Part shown: positions 26,096 through 34,991 of the stretch, piece after piece
Numbering within the stretch: position 1 is the first letter of the stretch
Layout: every line of letters begins with the position of its first letter
DNA from: Pseudolachnospira sp051055405
GTDB taxonomy: Bacteria > Bacillota > Clostridia > Lachnospirales > Lachnospiraceae
Assembly: GCF_051055405.1 (NCBI RefSeq)
Contig: NZ_CP167068.1
Coordinates: forward strand, 744,001 to 808,000
Direction of reading: 5' to 3'
DNA: 64,000 nt
Notes under the pieces: model-generated
What the model saw: only the letters and a program-made list of their open reading frames with translations
Database searches by the model: none
What the model was told of the DNA's origin: nothing
Position numbers and translations under genes: made by a program

Positions 26096-26896
26096 ATGAA
26101 CAGAAAAGTATGGAGAAACGAGAGCGCGAAAGGCACAGGAGCTTCTTATGAGAAGCACTGGGAACGGCGGCTGGCGGGAAGAAGGAAGAGGAAAAAGCAG
26201 GCAAAACAGATCCAAATAATCGGTTGTGCCGGTATCCTTAGCTTTTTCTTTTTCCTCGGCTTTGTGACTGGAAAAGGATGCAGCGGCGCTGCGGCCAGGG
26301 TACAGGCGGCGGAAGCGACTGAGAGGAAAGAAGAGCATATCAAAGAAAATGAAGAGCCTATTGCGGTGAAAATGGGACAAACTCTCAAGCTGCCGGAATA
26401 TGTGGACGAGCAGTATCTAACGGTAAATCCGTATTCGCGGCCGGGAAAGGCCACCGGCGAGATTCATGCGGTGGTGATTCACTATGTGGGAAATCCAGGA
26501 ACGACCGCACAGCAGAACCGGGATTATTTTGAGGATATCGCATCTGGTGAAGAAGATGTCTACATGAGCAGCAATTTTGTGATTGGCCTTGAGGGGGAAG
26601 TGATTGCCTGTGTTCCGCCCGGAGAGGTAGCATATGCTTCGAACAATCGGAACAGCGATACGATATCCATTGAAAATTGTCATCCGGATGAGACTGGAAA
26701 ATTTAACGACTCTACCTATCAGTCTTTGGTAAAGCTGACTGCCTGGCTTTGCCGGCAGTATCAGCTGGATCCTTTGAATGGCGGTGTGATCCGTCACCAC
26801 GATGTAACGGGAAAATGTTGTCCGAAATATTTTGTAGAACATGAAGACAGTTGGAAGCAGTTTTTGCAGGATGTGGACGACTGGATGAAACAGTAA
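26096..26896 (+). CDS. Membrane-anchored N-acetylmuramoyl-L-alanine amidase (Amidase_2/PGRP family)
   Basis: 266 residues. A basic cytoplasmic tail (to about 38) is followed by one membrane helix (about 40-58), so the enzyme faces outwards. The amidase_2 zinc ligands are visible: His129 in VVIHYVG, His234 or His235 in IRHHDVTGK and Cys241/242 in KCCPKY, like the His-His-Cys set of T7 lysozyme. It would cut the amide bond between muramic acid and the stem peptide. Its upstream gap (25906-26095) has TTACA and TATACT-like boxes but no convincing promoter. A repeat unit U follows its stop. Confidence 0.9.
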   Translation: MNRKVWRNESAKGTGASYEKHWERRLAGRRKRKKQAKQIQIIGCAGILSFFFFLGFVTGKGCSGAAARVQAAEATERKEEHIKENEEPIAVKMGQTLKLPEYVDEQYLTVNPYSRPGKATGEIHAVVIHYVGNPGTTAQQNRDYFEDIASGEEDVYMSSNFVIGLEGEVIACVPPGEVAYASNNRNSDTISIENCHPDETGKFNDSTYQSLVKLTAWLCRQYQLDPLNGGVIRHHDVTGKCCPKYFVEHEDSWKQFLQDVDDWMKQ

Positions 26897-26909
26897 ACAT
26901 CTGCTTTAC

Positions 26910-26937
26910 GTGTATATGTTCTTGTCAATGGAAAATA
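26910..26937 (+). repeat. Copy of the dispersed repeat unit U
   Basis: TTCTTGTCAATGGAAAATA matches the core of the units at 19.4, 19.7 and 54.9 kb. It lies between the amidase stop and the DUF1858 gene. Confidence 0.6.
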
Positions 26938-26961
26938 TGTATAGAATTTGTGAGGTGTAGC

Positions 26962-27165
26962 ATGAAGATTACGGAGGAAACGAGAATATCAGAACTGCTT
27001 CAGCAAGATGAACGGGCCGGGGAAGTTCTGGCAGCTTCGGGCTTGCATTGTATTGGATGTCTGATTGGCGGGGAGGAGACATTGGCCGAAGCAGCGGCAG
27101 AGCATGGAATGGATCCAGTTTTATTGATAAGAAAATTAAATTTATACTTGAATCAGGAATTATAA
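26962..27165 (+). CDS. DUF1858 domain protein (small CxxC protein)
   Basis: 67 residues from ATG 26962, with TGAGGTG 4 nt before it; an upstream in-frame ATG at 26851 lies inside the amidase gene. The whole protein is one DUF1858 domain: I-T-x-x-T-x-I-S-E-L-L near the start, then SGLHCIGC with a C-x-x-C pair and a helical C-terminus. Such domains are found alone or fused to redox proteins such as hybrid-cluster proteins and are thought to work in disulfide or metal-linked redox reactions. The exact role is unknown. Cytoplasmic. Confidence 0.85.
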   Translation: MKITEETRISELLQQDERAGEVLAASGLHCIGCLIGGEETLAEAAAEHGMDPVLLIRKLNLYLNQEL

Positions 27166-27290
27166 GAAGAAACGATAGATGTAAATTCTGCTTGCAATGG
27201 ATGGGGAAAGGGCTTATAATAGAAACAACCTTTGTTGACCAAAGGTATTTGGTCAGTGAAAGGCATCTTTTGTAGAAAGGAGGAGAAGAC

Positions 27291-27815
27291 ATGGCCTTAA
27301 GCAAAGAGGATCTGGTTGCGATCGCCCAAGTGGTTCGAGAACAGATTCAAGATACGGTGCCAGAGATTGTGGATGACCGGATTCAGGCGGTCGTGCCGGG
27401 AATCGTGGACGACCGGATTCAGGCGATTGTGCCGGGAATTGTGGACGATCGGATTCAGGCGATTGTGCCGGGAATTGTGGACGACCGGATTCAGGCGATT
27501 GTGCCGGGAATCGTGGACGACCGGATTCAGGCGATTGTGCCGGGAATTGTGGATGATCGGATCGACAACCGTGTACCAGACATGATTGCAGAGAAGCTGC
27601 GCCATTCCGAGAATTTAATTCTGAAGGAAGTGGATCGAGTCTGGGATGTTGCTCAGGAAAATCGGAAGGAGATAAAAGCGCTCAGAGAAGATGTGAGAGC
27701 GTTAAAAGCGAGAACCGATATTCGGGATCTCTACGGTTTGGTAGGACAGCTGGCTGTTCGGATGGATCATCTGGAAGAAAAACTGACGGAACATCTGGAA
27801 TCGCAGGGAGCATAG
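27291..27815 (+). CDS. Hypothetical protein with 12-residue tandem repeats and coiled-coil tail
   Basis: 174 residues, strongly preceded by AAAGGAGGAGA. Residues 23-94 are six copies of a 12-residue unit V-P-G-I-V-D-D-R-I-Q-A-I (first and last copies diverged), and a seventh, weaker copy starts at 95. The remaining part (about 105-170) is charged and heptad-like, probably a coiled coil. No signal peptide or membrane helix is seen. I do not recognise a function. The near-identity of the DNA copies suggests that repeat number can vary. It has its own terminator and lies just upstream of the heat-shock operon. Confidence 0.8.
   Translation: MALSKEDLVAIAQVVREQIQDTVPEIVDDRIQAVVPGIVDDRIQAIVPGIVDDRIQAIVPGIVDDRIQAIVPGIVDDRIQAIVPGIVDDRIDNRVPDMIAEKLRHSENLILKEVDRVWDVAQENRKEIKALREDVRALKARTDIRDLYGLVGQLAVRMDHLEEKLTEHLESQGA
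27357..27572 (+). repeat. 36-nt tandem repeat, six copies, inside the hypothetical gene
   Basis: The period is 36 nt, in phase with the codons. The middle copies differ only at a few third positions (GTGCCGGGAAT then T/C GTGGACGA). There are no spacers, so it is not a CRISPR array. Confidence 0.95.
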
Positions 27816-27856
27816 CTTGGGGACGTGAGTTGAATCAATATGGTTTTTGGGGAATG

Positions 27857-27903
27857 AAAGGCCGCGGAACTGTTTGGAATGAGACAGGATCCGGGGCCTT
27901 TTT
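27857..27903 (+). terminator. Terminator after the tandem-repeat gene
   Basis: AAAGGCC (27857-27863) faces GGCCTTT (27895-27901), with CTGT/ACAG pairing inside, and a T5 run ends at 27903. Confidence 0.8.
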
Positions 27904-27964
27904 ATTCTATAGAAATTCGGGTGGGATAGAAAATAAGAAAGTTTATAAAATTTCGATAAAGGTG

Positions 27965-28034
27965 TTGACAAAGAAATATTGCGGTGGTATCTTAAGTAAG
28001 AAAGATGTTAGCACTCTATCACGATGAGTGCTAA
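27965..28034 (+). promoter_or_regulatory. Heat-shock promoter with CIRCE operator
   Basis: TTGACA (27965-27970), 17 nt, TATCTT (27988-27993) is the promoter. Just downstream is a perfect CIRCE element: TTAGCACTC (28008-28016), nine bases, GAGTGCTAA (28026-28034). CIRCE is the binding site of HrcA, encoded by the next gene, so the operon is autoregulated and released by heat or unfolded protein. Confidence 0.97.
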
Positions 28035-28054
28035 TAACAAAAAGAGGTGAGTAG

Positions 28055-29086
28055 ATGGAACTGGACGAGAGAAAGCGAAAGATTTTGAATGCGATCATCC
28101 GGAACTATCAGGAGACCGGAGAGCCGGTAGGCTCGCGGACCATCTCTAAGTACACGGAGCTTCAGCTGTCCCCAGCGACGATTCGGAATGAGATGGCAGA
28201 TTTGGAAGAGATGGGCTTGATTGTTCAGCCGCATACTTCAGCGGGTCGGATTCCGACGGATAAAGGCTATCGGCTTTATGTGGATCAACTGATGCAAAAT
28301 ACGCAGCTTCCAGCAGTGCCAGATCAGGACTTCCTGTTAAAGCGTGTGGACCGAGTGGAAGAGCTGTTGATGCAGATGGCAAAGATTTTGGCTGCCAATA
28401 CGAATTATGCCACGATGATTACCGGTCCCCGATATCGGAAGAATAAATTAAAGTTCATTCAGCTTTCGATGATGGGTGGGGGGAAGCTGCTGGCAGTGAT
28501 TGTTCTGGAAGGAAACATTGTAAGAAATAATATCCTGAACATCGGTTTTGATTTGGAGTCGGATGAGGTACTGAACCTGAATTTTCTGCTGAACAATACG
28601 TTAAATGGTCTAACGATTGAAGAGATCAATTTGGGCGTGATTGCAAAGTTAAAAGAAGACGCCGGCTGCCACAGCGACGTAGTCAGCAAGGTATTGGATG
28701 CGGTAGCAGAGACCATCGGTCAGGAAGACGACGTGCCGGTGTATACCAGCGGCGCTCCTAATATCTTTCGGTATCCGGAATTGACAGGGGGAGATAAAGC
28801 CAGTGAGCTGATCAGTACTCTGGAGGAAAAGAAGCGGCTTGGCACGATGATTGCCGGAGAGTCGGAAAATGGTGAGGACAAGAAAGATATTCAGGTATAC
28901 ATTGGGGATGAGGTTCCGGTGGAATCGATGAAAGATTGTAGTGTGGTTACGGCCACTTATGAATTGGGAGAAGGCGTTCAGGGCAAAATTGGTATTATCG
29001 GCCCGAAGCGCATGGATTACCAGAAGGTAGTGGATACCTTGAAGAACACCATGTCCCAATTGGACGATATTTTTAAAAAGGAATAG
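28055..29086 (+). CDS. hrcA: Heat-inducible transcription repressor HrcA
   Basis: 343 residues, full length. The N-terminal winged helix contains ERKRKILNAIIRNYQETGEPVGSRT...LSPATIRNEMADLEEMG, the HrcA hallmark, and PHTSAGRIPTDKGYR follows. A GAF-like domain and dimerisation region make up the rest. HrcA binds CIRCE, which lies 21 nt upstream of this gene, and is kept active by the GroEL chaperonin. AAGAGGTG precedes the ATG. Confidence 0.98.
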   Translation: MELDERKRKILNAIIRNYQETGEPVGSRTISKYTELQLSPATIRNEMADLEEMGLIVQPHTSAGRIPTDKGYRLYVDQLMQNTQLPAVPDQDFLLKRVDRVEELLMQMAKILAANTNYATMITGPRYRKNKLKFIQLSMMGGGKLLAVIVLEGNIVRNNILNIGFDLESDEVLNLNFLLNNTLNGLTIEEINLGVIAKLKEDAGCHSDVVSKVLDAVAETIGQEDDVPVYTSGAPNIFRYPELTGGDKASELISTLEEKKRLGTMIAGESENGEDKKDIQVYIGDEVPVESMKDCSVVTATYELGEGVQGKIGIIGPKRMDYQKVVDTLKNTMSQLDDIFKKE

Positions 29087-29098
29087 GAGGGATTTGGG

Positions 29099-29695
29099 GT
29101 GGCGAGAAAAGACCGGACAAAAAATGAAAAAGATTTTGAACAAAAGCAGCAGGAATCAGCCGTGGGAGAGGAAGAAATGGAGGCGGTAGACGGCGCTGAA
29201 AAGGAAGCGACGGCAGGCACCGAATCGGATTCTGAAAAAGAAACCGCTGATATAGAAAATGACCTGGAGAAAAAATTAGCGGAGATTACGGACCGGCTTC
29301 AGAGGACGATGGCGGAGTTCGATAATTTCCGGAAGCGCACGGAGAAAGAAAAAGCCGCCCGCTTCGAGGTTGGCGCCCGCAGCGTAATCGAGAAGATTCT
29401 TCCTGTGTTGGATAATTTTGAGCGAGGGCTGTGCAGCGTCGAGGAAGAGAAAAAAGAAGACCCTTTTGTCAGCGGTATGGATAAAGTCTATAAACAGTTG
29501 ACGGCTACTCTGGAGGAAATTGGCGTCAAGCCGATCGAGGCTTTGGGAAAGGAATTTAATCCCGATTTTCACAATGCAGTGATGCATGTGGAGGATGAGT
29601 CGGCAGGTGAAAATACGATAGTCGAGGAATTCCAGAAAGGGTACACTTATAAAGAAGGCGTCGTACGATATAGTATGGTAAAGGTAGCAAATTAG
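29099..29695 (+). CDS. grpE: Nucleotide exchange factor GrpE
   Basis: 198 residues. The start is GTG 29099, 8 nt after AGGAGG. A poorly conserved acidic N-terminal 60 residues is followed by a coiled coil (about 58-95, with AEFDNFRKRTEKEKAARFEVG) and the beta-wing domain with GVKPIEALGKEFNPDFHNAVMH. GrpE releases ADP from DnaK and acts as a thermosensor. It lies 12 nt after hrcA. Confidence 0.98.
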   Translation: MARKDRTKNEKDFEQKQQESAVGEEEMEAVDGAEKEATAGTESDSEKETADIENDLEKKLAEITDRLQRTMAEFDNFRKRTEKEKAARFEVGARSVIEKILPVLDNFERGLCSVEEEKKEDPFVSGMDKVYKQLTATLEEIGVKPIEALGKEFNPDFHNAVMHVEDESAGENTIVEEFQKGYTYKEGVVRYSMVKVAN

Positions 29696-29768
29696 CTATA
29701 TTAAAAAAGAAAATAATTTGATTGGGTGAATGCCCGTTTGGAAATATAAATTTTAGGAGGAAAAAATA

Positions 29769-31631
29769 ATGAGTAAAATAATTGGAATTGATTTAGGAAC
29801 GACCAACTCCTGCGTAGCAGTTATGGAAGGCGGAAAGCCGGTTGTTATAGCAAATACGGAAGGCGTGCGGACTACCCCCAGCGTAGTGGCCTTTACGAAA
29901 ACCGGAGAGCGTCTGGTCGGCGAGCCGGCAAAACGTCAGGCTGTTACCAATGCGGAGAAGACGATCTCTTCGATCAAGAGAGAGATGGGAACCAATTATA
30001 AGGTAAATATTGACGAGAAGCAGTATACACCTCAGGAAATCTCCGCGATGATTCTGCAGAAATTAAAGGCGGATGCCGAGAGCTACCTGGGTGAGAAGGT
30101 AACGGAAGCGGTGATTACCGTTCCGGCCTACTTTAACGATGCTCAGAGACAGGCCACGAAAGATGCTGGAAAAATTGCCGGTCTGGATGTAAAGCGTATT
30201 ATCAACGAGCCGACGGCCGCTGCTCTGGCTTACGGCCTGGACAATGAAAAAGAACAGAAGATTATGGTATACGATTTGGGCGGCGGTACCTTTGACGTGT
30301 CTATCATTGAAATCGGCGACGGCGTCATCGAAGTACTTGCTACATCAGGCGATAATCATCTGGGCGGCGATGATTTTGATGAAAAGATCACCCAGTATAT
30401 GCTGGCTGAGTTTAAGAAAAATGAGGGCGTGGACCTGTCCGGCGATAAGATGGCCCTGCAGAGACTGCGTGAAGCGGCGGAGAAGGCGAAAAAAGAACTG
30501 TCCAGCGCGACGACCACCAATATTAACCTTCCCTTCATCACAGCGACCAGCGAGGGACCGAAGCATTTCGACATGAATCTGACCCGCGCAAAATTTGACG
30601 AACTGACCCATGATCTGGTGGAGCGTACCGTTATTCCGGTAAACAATGCGTTGAAAGATGCCGGTATCAACTCTTCCGATTTGCATAAGGTACTGCTGGT
30701 AGGCGGTTCTACCCGTATCCCGGCGGTTCAGGATAAAGTAAGACAGTTGACCGGCCATGAGCCCAGCAAGAATCTGAATCCGGATGAGTGCGTAGCCATC
30801 GGCGCTTCCATTCAGGGTGGAAAGCTGGCGGGCGATGCCGGCGCAGGTGAAATCCTTTTGCTGGACGTTACTCCGTTGTCCTTGTCCATCGAGACCATGG
30901 GCGGCGTGGCGACCCGTCTGATCGAAAGAAATACGACGATTCCCACCAAGCACAGCCAGATCTTCTCCACGGCTGCGGACAATCAGACTGCTGTAGATAT
31001 CAATGTATTGCAGGGTGAGAGACAGTTTGCAAAAGACAACAAGAGTCTCGGCCAGTTCCGCTTGGATGGAATTCCGCCTGCAAGACGCGGTGTGCCGCAG
31101 ATCGAGGTTACCTTCGACATCGATGCCAATGGTATTGTAAACGTATCCGCTAAGGATTTGGGAACCGGAAGAGAGCAGAACATCACAATCACCGCAAGCT
31201 CCAATATGTCTGAGTCCGATATCGACAAGGCAGTAAAAGAGGCGGCAGAGTTTGAAGCACAGGATAAGAAGCGCAAGGAAGGTATCGATGCGAGAAACGA
31301 TGCGGATGCGATTGTATTCCAGACCGAAAAAGCCATGGAAGAGGTTGGCGACAAGCTGGATGCCGGACTGAAATCCGAGGTGGAGACGGATCTGAACGCT
31401 TTGAAAGCTGCGGTGGCCGCTACAGCCAATGCCGACGAGTTGACGGATGCTCAGATTCAGGAACTGAAAGATGGAAAAGAAAAGCTGATGAAGAGCGCTC
31501 AGGCTTTGTTTGCAAAGGTATACGAGCAGGCGCAAGCGCAGGGGCAGCCTGGACCGGAGGCAGGTCCGAACCCGAATATGGGCGGCGGCGCTGATGACGA
31601 TGTTGTGGACGCGGATTACAAAGAAGTATAA
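29769..31631 (+). CDS. dnaK: Molecular chaperone DnaK (Hsp70)
   Basis: 620 residues, full length. IGIDLGTTNSCVAVMEGG begins the ATPase domain; DLGGGTFDVSI, the VGGSTRIPAVQ segment and the substrate-binding domain with DVTPLSLSIETMGG follow. The C-terminus is Gly-rich and ends in an acidic DDDVVDADYKEV tail. It refolds and protects proteins with DnaJ and GrpE. TTAGGAGGA lies before the ATG. A hairpin without T run (GGGCGGCC at 31658-31665 with GGTCGCCC at 31672-31679) follows the stop and may set the ratio to dnaJ. Confidence 0.99.
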   Translation: MSKIIGIDLGTTNSCVAVMEGGKPVVIANTEGVRTTPSVVAFTKTGERLVGEPAKRQAVTNAEKTISSIKREMGTNYKVNIDEKQYTPQEISAMILQKLKADAESYLGEKVTEAVITVPAYFNDAQRQATKDAGKIAGLDVKRIINEPTAAALAYGLDNEKEQKIMVYDLGGGTFDVSIIEIGDGVIEVLATSGDNHLGGDDFDEKITQYMLAEFKKNEGVDLSGDKMALQRLREAAEKAKKELSSATTTNINLPFITATSEGPKHFDMNLTRAKFDELTHDLVERTVIPVNNALKDAGINSSDLHKVLLVGGSTRIPAVQDKVRQLTGHEPSKNLNPDECVAIGASIQGGKLAGDAGAGEILLLDVTPLSLSIETMGGVATRLIERNTTIPTKHSQIFSTAADNQTAVDINVLQGERQFAKDNKSLGQFRLDGIPPARRGVPQIEVTFDIDANGIVNVSAKDLGTGREQNITITASSNMSESDIDKAVKEAAEFEAQDKKRKEGIDARNDADAIVFQTEKAMEEVGDKLDAGLKSEVETDLNALKAAVAATANADELTDAQIQELKDGKEKLMKSAQALFAKVYEQAQAQGQPGPEAGPNPNMGGGADDDVVDADYKEV

Positions 31632-31657
31632 TTTATCATAAATAGAGAGTCTGGAGC

Positions 31658-31679
31658 GGGCGGCCAATTTTGGTCGCCC
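31658..31679 (+). other. Intercistronic hairpin between dnaK and dnaJ
   Basis: GGGCGGCC and GGTCGCCC (one G-T pair) around an AATTTT loop. No T run follows, so it is a stabiliser or partial attenuator rather than a true terminator. Confidence 0.65.
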
Positions 31680-31719
31680 CTACGGGCGTTAAAACCTGGG
31701 AAACAGAAAGGGTAAAATC

Positions 31720-32853
31720 ATGGCAGAGACGAAGAGAGATTATTATGAAGTGCTGGGTGTTGGCCGAGATGCCGACGACGGCGCTTTAAAGAAAGCCTAT
31801 CGAGCCCTGGCAAAAAAGTATCATCCGGACATCAATCCCGGCGATAAAGAGGCGGAAGCCAAGTTTAAAGAGGCTTCCGAAGCTTATGCGGTACTGAGTG
31901 ATCCGGAAAAACGCCGTCAGTACGACCAATTTGGCCATGCGGCCTTTGAAAATGGCGGTGCAGGCGCAGGCGGCGGCTGGGATTTCAGCGGCGATATGGG
32001 CGATATATTTGGAGACATTTTTGGAGATTTGTTCGGCGGTTTTGGAGGAAGAGGGCGCTCTCGCCGTTCCAATGCCCCGATGAAGGGCGCAAATCTGCGG
32101 GCCAGCGTTCGGGTTACCTTTGAGGAGGCAATTTTTGGAACGGAAAAAGAGCTGGAGATGAATTTAAAGGATGAGTGCACCCATTGTCACGGTACCGGAG
32201 CAAAGGAAGGCACGACTCCTCAGACTTGTACGAAATGTAACGGTACCGGTCAGGTTGTCTATACCCAGCAGTCGATGTTTGGTATGGTAAGAAATGTTCA
32301 GACTTGTCCGGAATGCGGTGGAAAAGGAAGCATCATCAAAGAAAAATGCCCACATTGTTACGGGAGCGGTTATATTCAGAATCGGAAAAAGATCCAGGTA
32401 TCGATTCCCGCGGGTATTGATTCCGGGCAGAGCGTCCGGATCCGCGGGAAGGGAGAACCAGGCGTCAATGGCGGAGAGCGCGGTGACCTCTTAGTAGAGG
32501 TAGTGGTTTCTCAGCATCCGACCTTTAAGCGGCAGGATACCAACATCTTTTCTACGGTGCCGATTACGTTTGCCCAAGCCGCCCTTGGCGATACGCTGCG
32601 GATTAAAACCGTGGACGGAGAAGTAGAATATCAGGTCAAACCCGGTACCCAGACAGATACAAGAATTCGTCTAAAGGGGAAAGGCGTTCCGTACTTAAGA
32701 AACAAGAATATGCGCGGCGACCATTATGTGACTTTGGTTGTGGAGGTTCCAGAGCATTTAAACGAGGAGCAAAAAGAAGCCCTGCGTGCCTTCGATGATG
32801 CGATGAAGGGAAAGCACCACGAGAAAAAGAAAAAAGGACTTTTTAAATCATGA
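31720..32853 (+). CDS. dnaJ: Chaperone protein DnaJ (Hsp40)
   Basis: 377 residues, full length. The J domain (6-70) has KKYHPDINPGD. A Gly/Phe-rich stretch at about 75-120 is followed by four zinc-binding repeats: CTHCHGTG, CTKCNGTG, CPECGGKG and CPHCYGSG (about 150-215), then the C-terminal substrate-binding domains. It stimulates DnaK ATPase and passes on unfolded clients. Its TGA overlaps the prmA start (ATGA). Confidence 0.99.
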   Translation: MAETKRDYYEVLGVGRDADDGALKKAYRALAKKYHPDINPGDKEAEAKFKEASEAYAVLSDPEKRRQYDQFGHAAFENGGAGAGGGWDFSGDMGDIFGDIFGDLFGGFGGRGRSRRSNAPMKGANLRASVRVTFEEAIFGTEKELEMNLKDECTHCHGTGAKEGTTPQTCTKCNGTGQVVYTQQSMFGMVRNVQTCPECGGKGSIIKEKCPHCYGSGYIQNRKKIQVSIPAGIDSGQSVRIRGKGEPGVNGGERGDLLVEVVVSQHPTFKRQDTNIFSTVPITFAQAALGDTLRIKTVDGEVEYQVKPGTQTDTRIRLKGKGVPYLRNKNMRGDHYVTLVVEVPEHLNEEQKEALRAFDDAMKGKHHEKKKKGLFKS

Positions 32854-33878
32854 AATGGAAAAAGTTCACGATAGAGACGACAGTCGCAGCGGTGGATTTT
32901 ATCAGCGAAGAGTTACTGGAGTTGGGAATTGACGGGATTGAAATCGAAGATCATGTGCCTTTGACGGAGAGCGAAACCAAAGGAATGTTTATCGATATTC
33001 TTCCCGAACTGCCGCCGGACGACGGTTCCGCCAAGGTTAGCTTTTATCTGCCTGGCGACAAGGAGACTGCCGAGACTGCCTTTAACGGAGGAGACGCCCC
33101 CCATATGGGCTGTACTCTTCTGGACCATGAACAGGTATTAGAACAAGTAAAGGCCGCTTTGGAAGAGGTTCGGCTTTTTGTCGAGGCAGGCAGTCTTGCT
33201 CTCCAGGAATCGGAGACGGAAGAGACCGATTGGATGAACAACTGGAAGGAATTCTTCCATCCTTTTGCAGTCGGAAATATTTTGATCAAACCCACATGGG
33301 AGGAAATTCCCGAAGAGCATCAGGAGAAACTTTGCATTACAATTGATCCTGGTTCCGCCTTTGGCACCGGAACCCATGAGACCACGCAGCTTTGCCTTTC
33401 CGCCCTGCAAAAGTATTTGCGGACAGGAGATCTGGTATTGGATGTGGGAACCGGCAGCGGTATCCTGGCGATTGCCGCTTTAAAATTGGGGGCAAAATCA
33501 GCTTTTGGTACGGAGTTAGATGAATCCGCTGTGGCGACCGCTTTGGAAAATGCAGCGCAGAATGATGTGAGCCAAGAAGCATTTAAGGTTATCTGTGGGA
33601 ATTTGATCGGCGAGAAAGCGATTCAGGATGCCGCAGGATATGAGATCTATGATGTGGCGGTGGCAAATATTTTAGCGCCAGTCATTATCCTTTTGATGGA
33701 TGAGATGGGACGCCATATGAAACCCGGCGGTATCTGGATTACTTCGGGAATCTTGGATACCAAGGAAGACGAAGTAAAGGAGGCTTTCGCGGCCCACCCG
33801 GAATTTGAAGTGCTGGAGACGTGCCGTCAAGGCGAGTGGGTATCTGTTGTAGTCCGAAAAAAAGAAAAGAATTTATGA
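32850..33878 (+). CDS. prmA: Ribosomal protein L11 methyltransferase PrmA
   Basis: 342 residues. An N-terminal substrate-recognition domain is followed by a Rossmann SAM-binding fold with GTGTHETTQLCL (about 170) and LDVGTGSGILAIAALKLGAK (about 195), then the NILAPVI motif (about 270) of PrmA. It trimethylates ribosomal protein L11. It overlaps dnaJ by 4 nt and is thus translationally coupled to the heat-shock operon, a common Firmicute order. A strong terminator follows. Confidence 0.97.
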   Translation: MKWKKFTIETTVAAVDFISEELLELGIDGIEIEDHVPLTESETKGMFIDILPELPPDDGSAKVSFYLPGDKETAETAFNGGDAPHMGCTLLDHEQVLEQVKAALEEVRLFVEAGSLALQESETEETDWMNNWKEFFHPFAVGNILIKPTWEEIPEEHQEKLCITIDPGSAFGTGTHETTQLCLSALQKYLRTGDLVLDVGTGSGILAIAALKLGAKSAFGTELDESAVATALENAAQNDVSQEAFKVICGNLIGEKAIQDAAGYEIYDVAVANILAPVIILLMDEMGRHMKPGGIWITSGILDTKEDEVKEAFAAHPEFEVLETCRQGEWVSVVVRKKEKNL

Positions 33879-33921
33879 ATTTAGGAATCTGCATTGTATT
33901 TTGCATAGAGATTTGTTACAA

Positions 33922-33963
33922 TGTTCGACAGGCGGGGGAAAACGATCTGTCGGACATTTTTTC
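33922..33963 (+). terminator. Terminator of the hrcA-grpE-dnaK-dnaJ-prmA operon
   Basis: TGTTCGACAG (33922-33931) pairs with CTGTCGGACA (33947-33956), one G-T pair, followed by seven T. Confidence 0.95.
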
Positions 33964-34008
33964 TATCGAAAATTATAGATGTATATTCAAATGCAAAGGA
34001 GATTGCGG

Positions 34009-34866
34009 ATGAAAAAGACAATGGTGTGGACAATGAGCTTACTGCTGGCCCTCTCTTTGACGGCTTGCAGTGGAAACGATACAAAAACAACAGAGGCAGA
34101 TACTACGGCAGCCGAGACGACTGCCAGTACGACAGAAGCGGAGCCTACAACGACAGAGCCAGCTTCCACCTCTTCTACTGGCGCCGCAGAAGAAGAGACC
34201 TTGTCGGCGGAAGAACTGTCAGAATTCCGGGAAGCTGTTGAGAAATATAATGCGCTGAGTGCAAAAGAAGAGCATTTACAGATGACCCAGAATATTGGCG
34301 AGGGCGCTGAAGTTCAGAAAGTTGAACTGGATGCGACGGTGAAACAGATTGGCGAAGGAGAGACCGCCCAGATAGAATTTACTGGAACCCAGACTAACAA
34401 TGGAACGAAGACGGAGATCCTTCTGCACTATAAAGATGGAGTCGCTTATTTAGCTACCGGCGGTCAGAAGGTTCAGGTTGCAAGCAACTTTGCCAGTGTA
34501 CAGCAGATGATTGGCGGCGAATATATTTCTGGTGTGGAGAAGATTGCCTACTCTGCTTTAAATCGGGAAGTCCAGGCGGATGGAAGCGTCAAATTGACAT
34601 TGACGATAAGCGCCAAGGAGCAAGGCGTCGACAGCGGAGTAGTGGAAGTGGTGATCGGAGCGGACGGACAGATTCTTTCTCTCCATGCGCAGCAGGAAGG
34701 AACTATTACCAGCGGGACTACTTCTATGAAGACCACCATAGAGATGACCGTAGAGATTCAAAATACGGATGATGCGGTGAAGATTAACTATCCGGACTTC
34801 AGCGATTATCTAGATGCCAGCGCAGGCTCTGAGACGACGGCGGCAGAGACGACAGCTGCCAATTAA
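34009..34866 (+). CDS. Putative lipoprotein, LppX/DUF6612-like
   Basis: 285 residues from ATG 34009 (AAAGGAG 7 nt before). A lipoprotein signal with L-T-A-C gives lipidated Cys20. Then comes a Thr/Glu/Ala-rich linker to about residue 70 and a beta-rich domain, with regular alternating strands such as VKLTLTISAKEQ and TTIEMTVEIQ. It resembles the half-barrel lipoproteins of the LppX or DUF6612 kind in many Firmicutes, but I cannot confirm the family. The C-terminus repeats the Glu/Thr/Ala pattern of the linker. Function is unknown; it sits at the outer face of the membrane. Confidence 0.7.
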   Translation: MKKTMVWTMSLLLALSLTACSGNDTKTTEADTTAAETTASTTEAEPTTTEPASTSSTGAAEEETLSAEELSEFREAVEKYNALSAKEEHLQMTQNIGEGAEVQKVELDATVKQIGEGETAQIEFTGTQTNNGTKTEILLHYKDGVAYLATGGQKVQVASNFASVQQMIGGEYISGVEKIAYSALNREVQADGSVKLTLTISAKEQGVDSGVVEVVIGADGQILSLHAQQEGTITSGTTSMKTTIEMTVEIQNTDDAVKINYPDFSDYLDASAGSETTAAETTAAN

Positions 34867-34991
34867 CAGATCAGGCGAGCGTTCGGAAATTTCGCGCGAT
34901 TTTGGAGGGGACTGCTCTGCCTGCCGTCTATCGGAAGACGGTGGGAGATCAGTGCCCTTCTCTTCTGTAGGGATAAAAAGGGGAGGAATTT

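Noticed and set aside
27357..27572. Possible CRISPR array
   Set aside because: The repeats are head to tail without spacers, in phase with codons, and encode a peptide repeat.
27830..28027. 65-codon frame before hrcA
   Set aside because: It spans the terminator, the heat-shock promoter and part of CIRCE; these signals explain the region.
30345..31667. 440-codon open frame opposite dnaK
   Set aside because: It is antisense to a perfectly conserved chaperone gene, has no family resemblance and arises from codon bias of dnaK.
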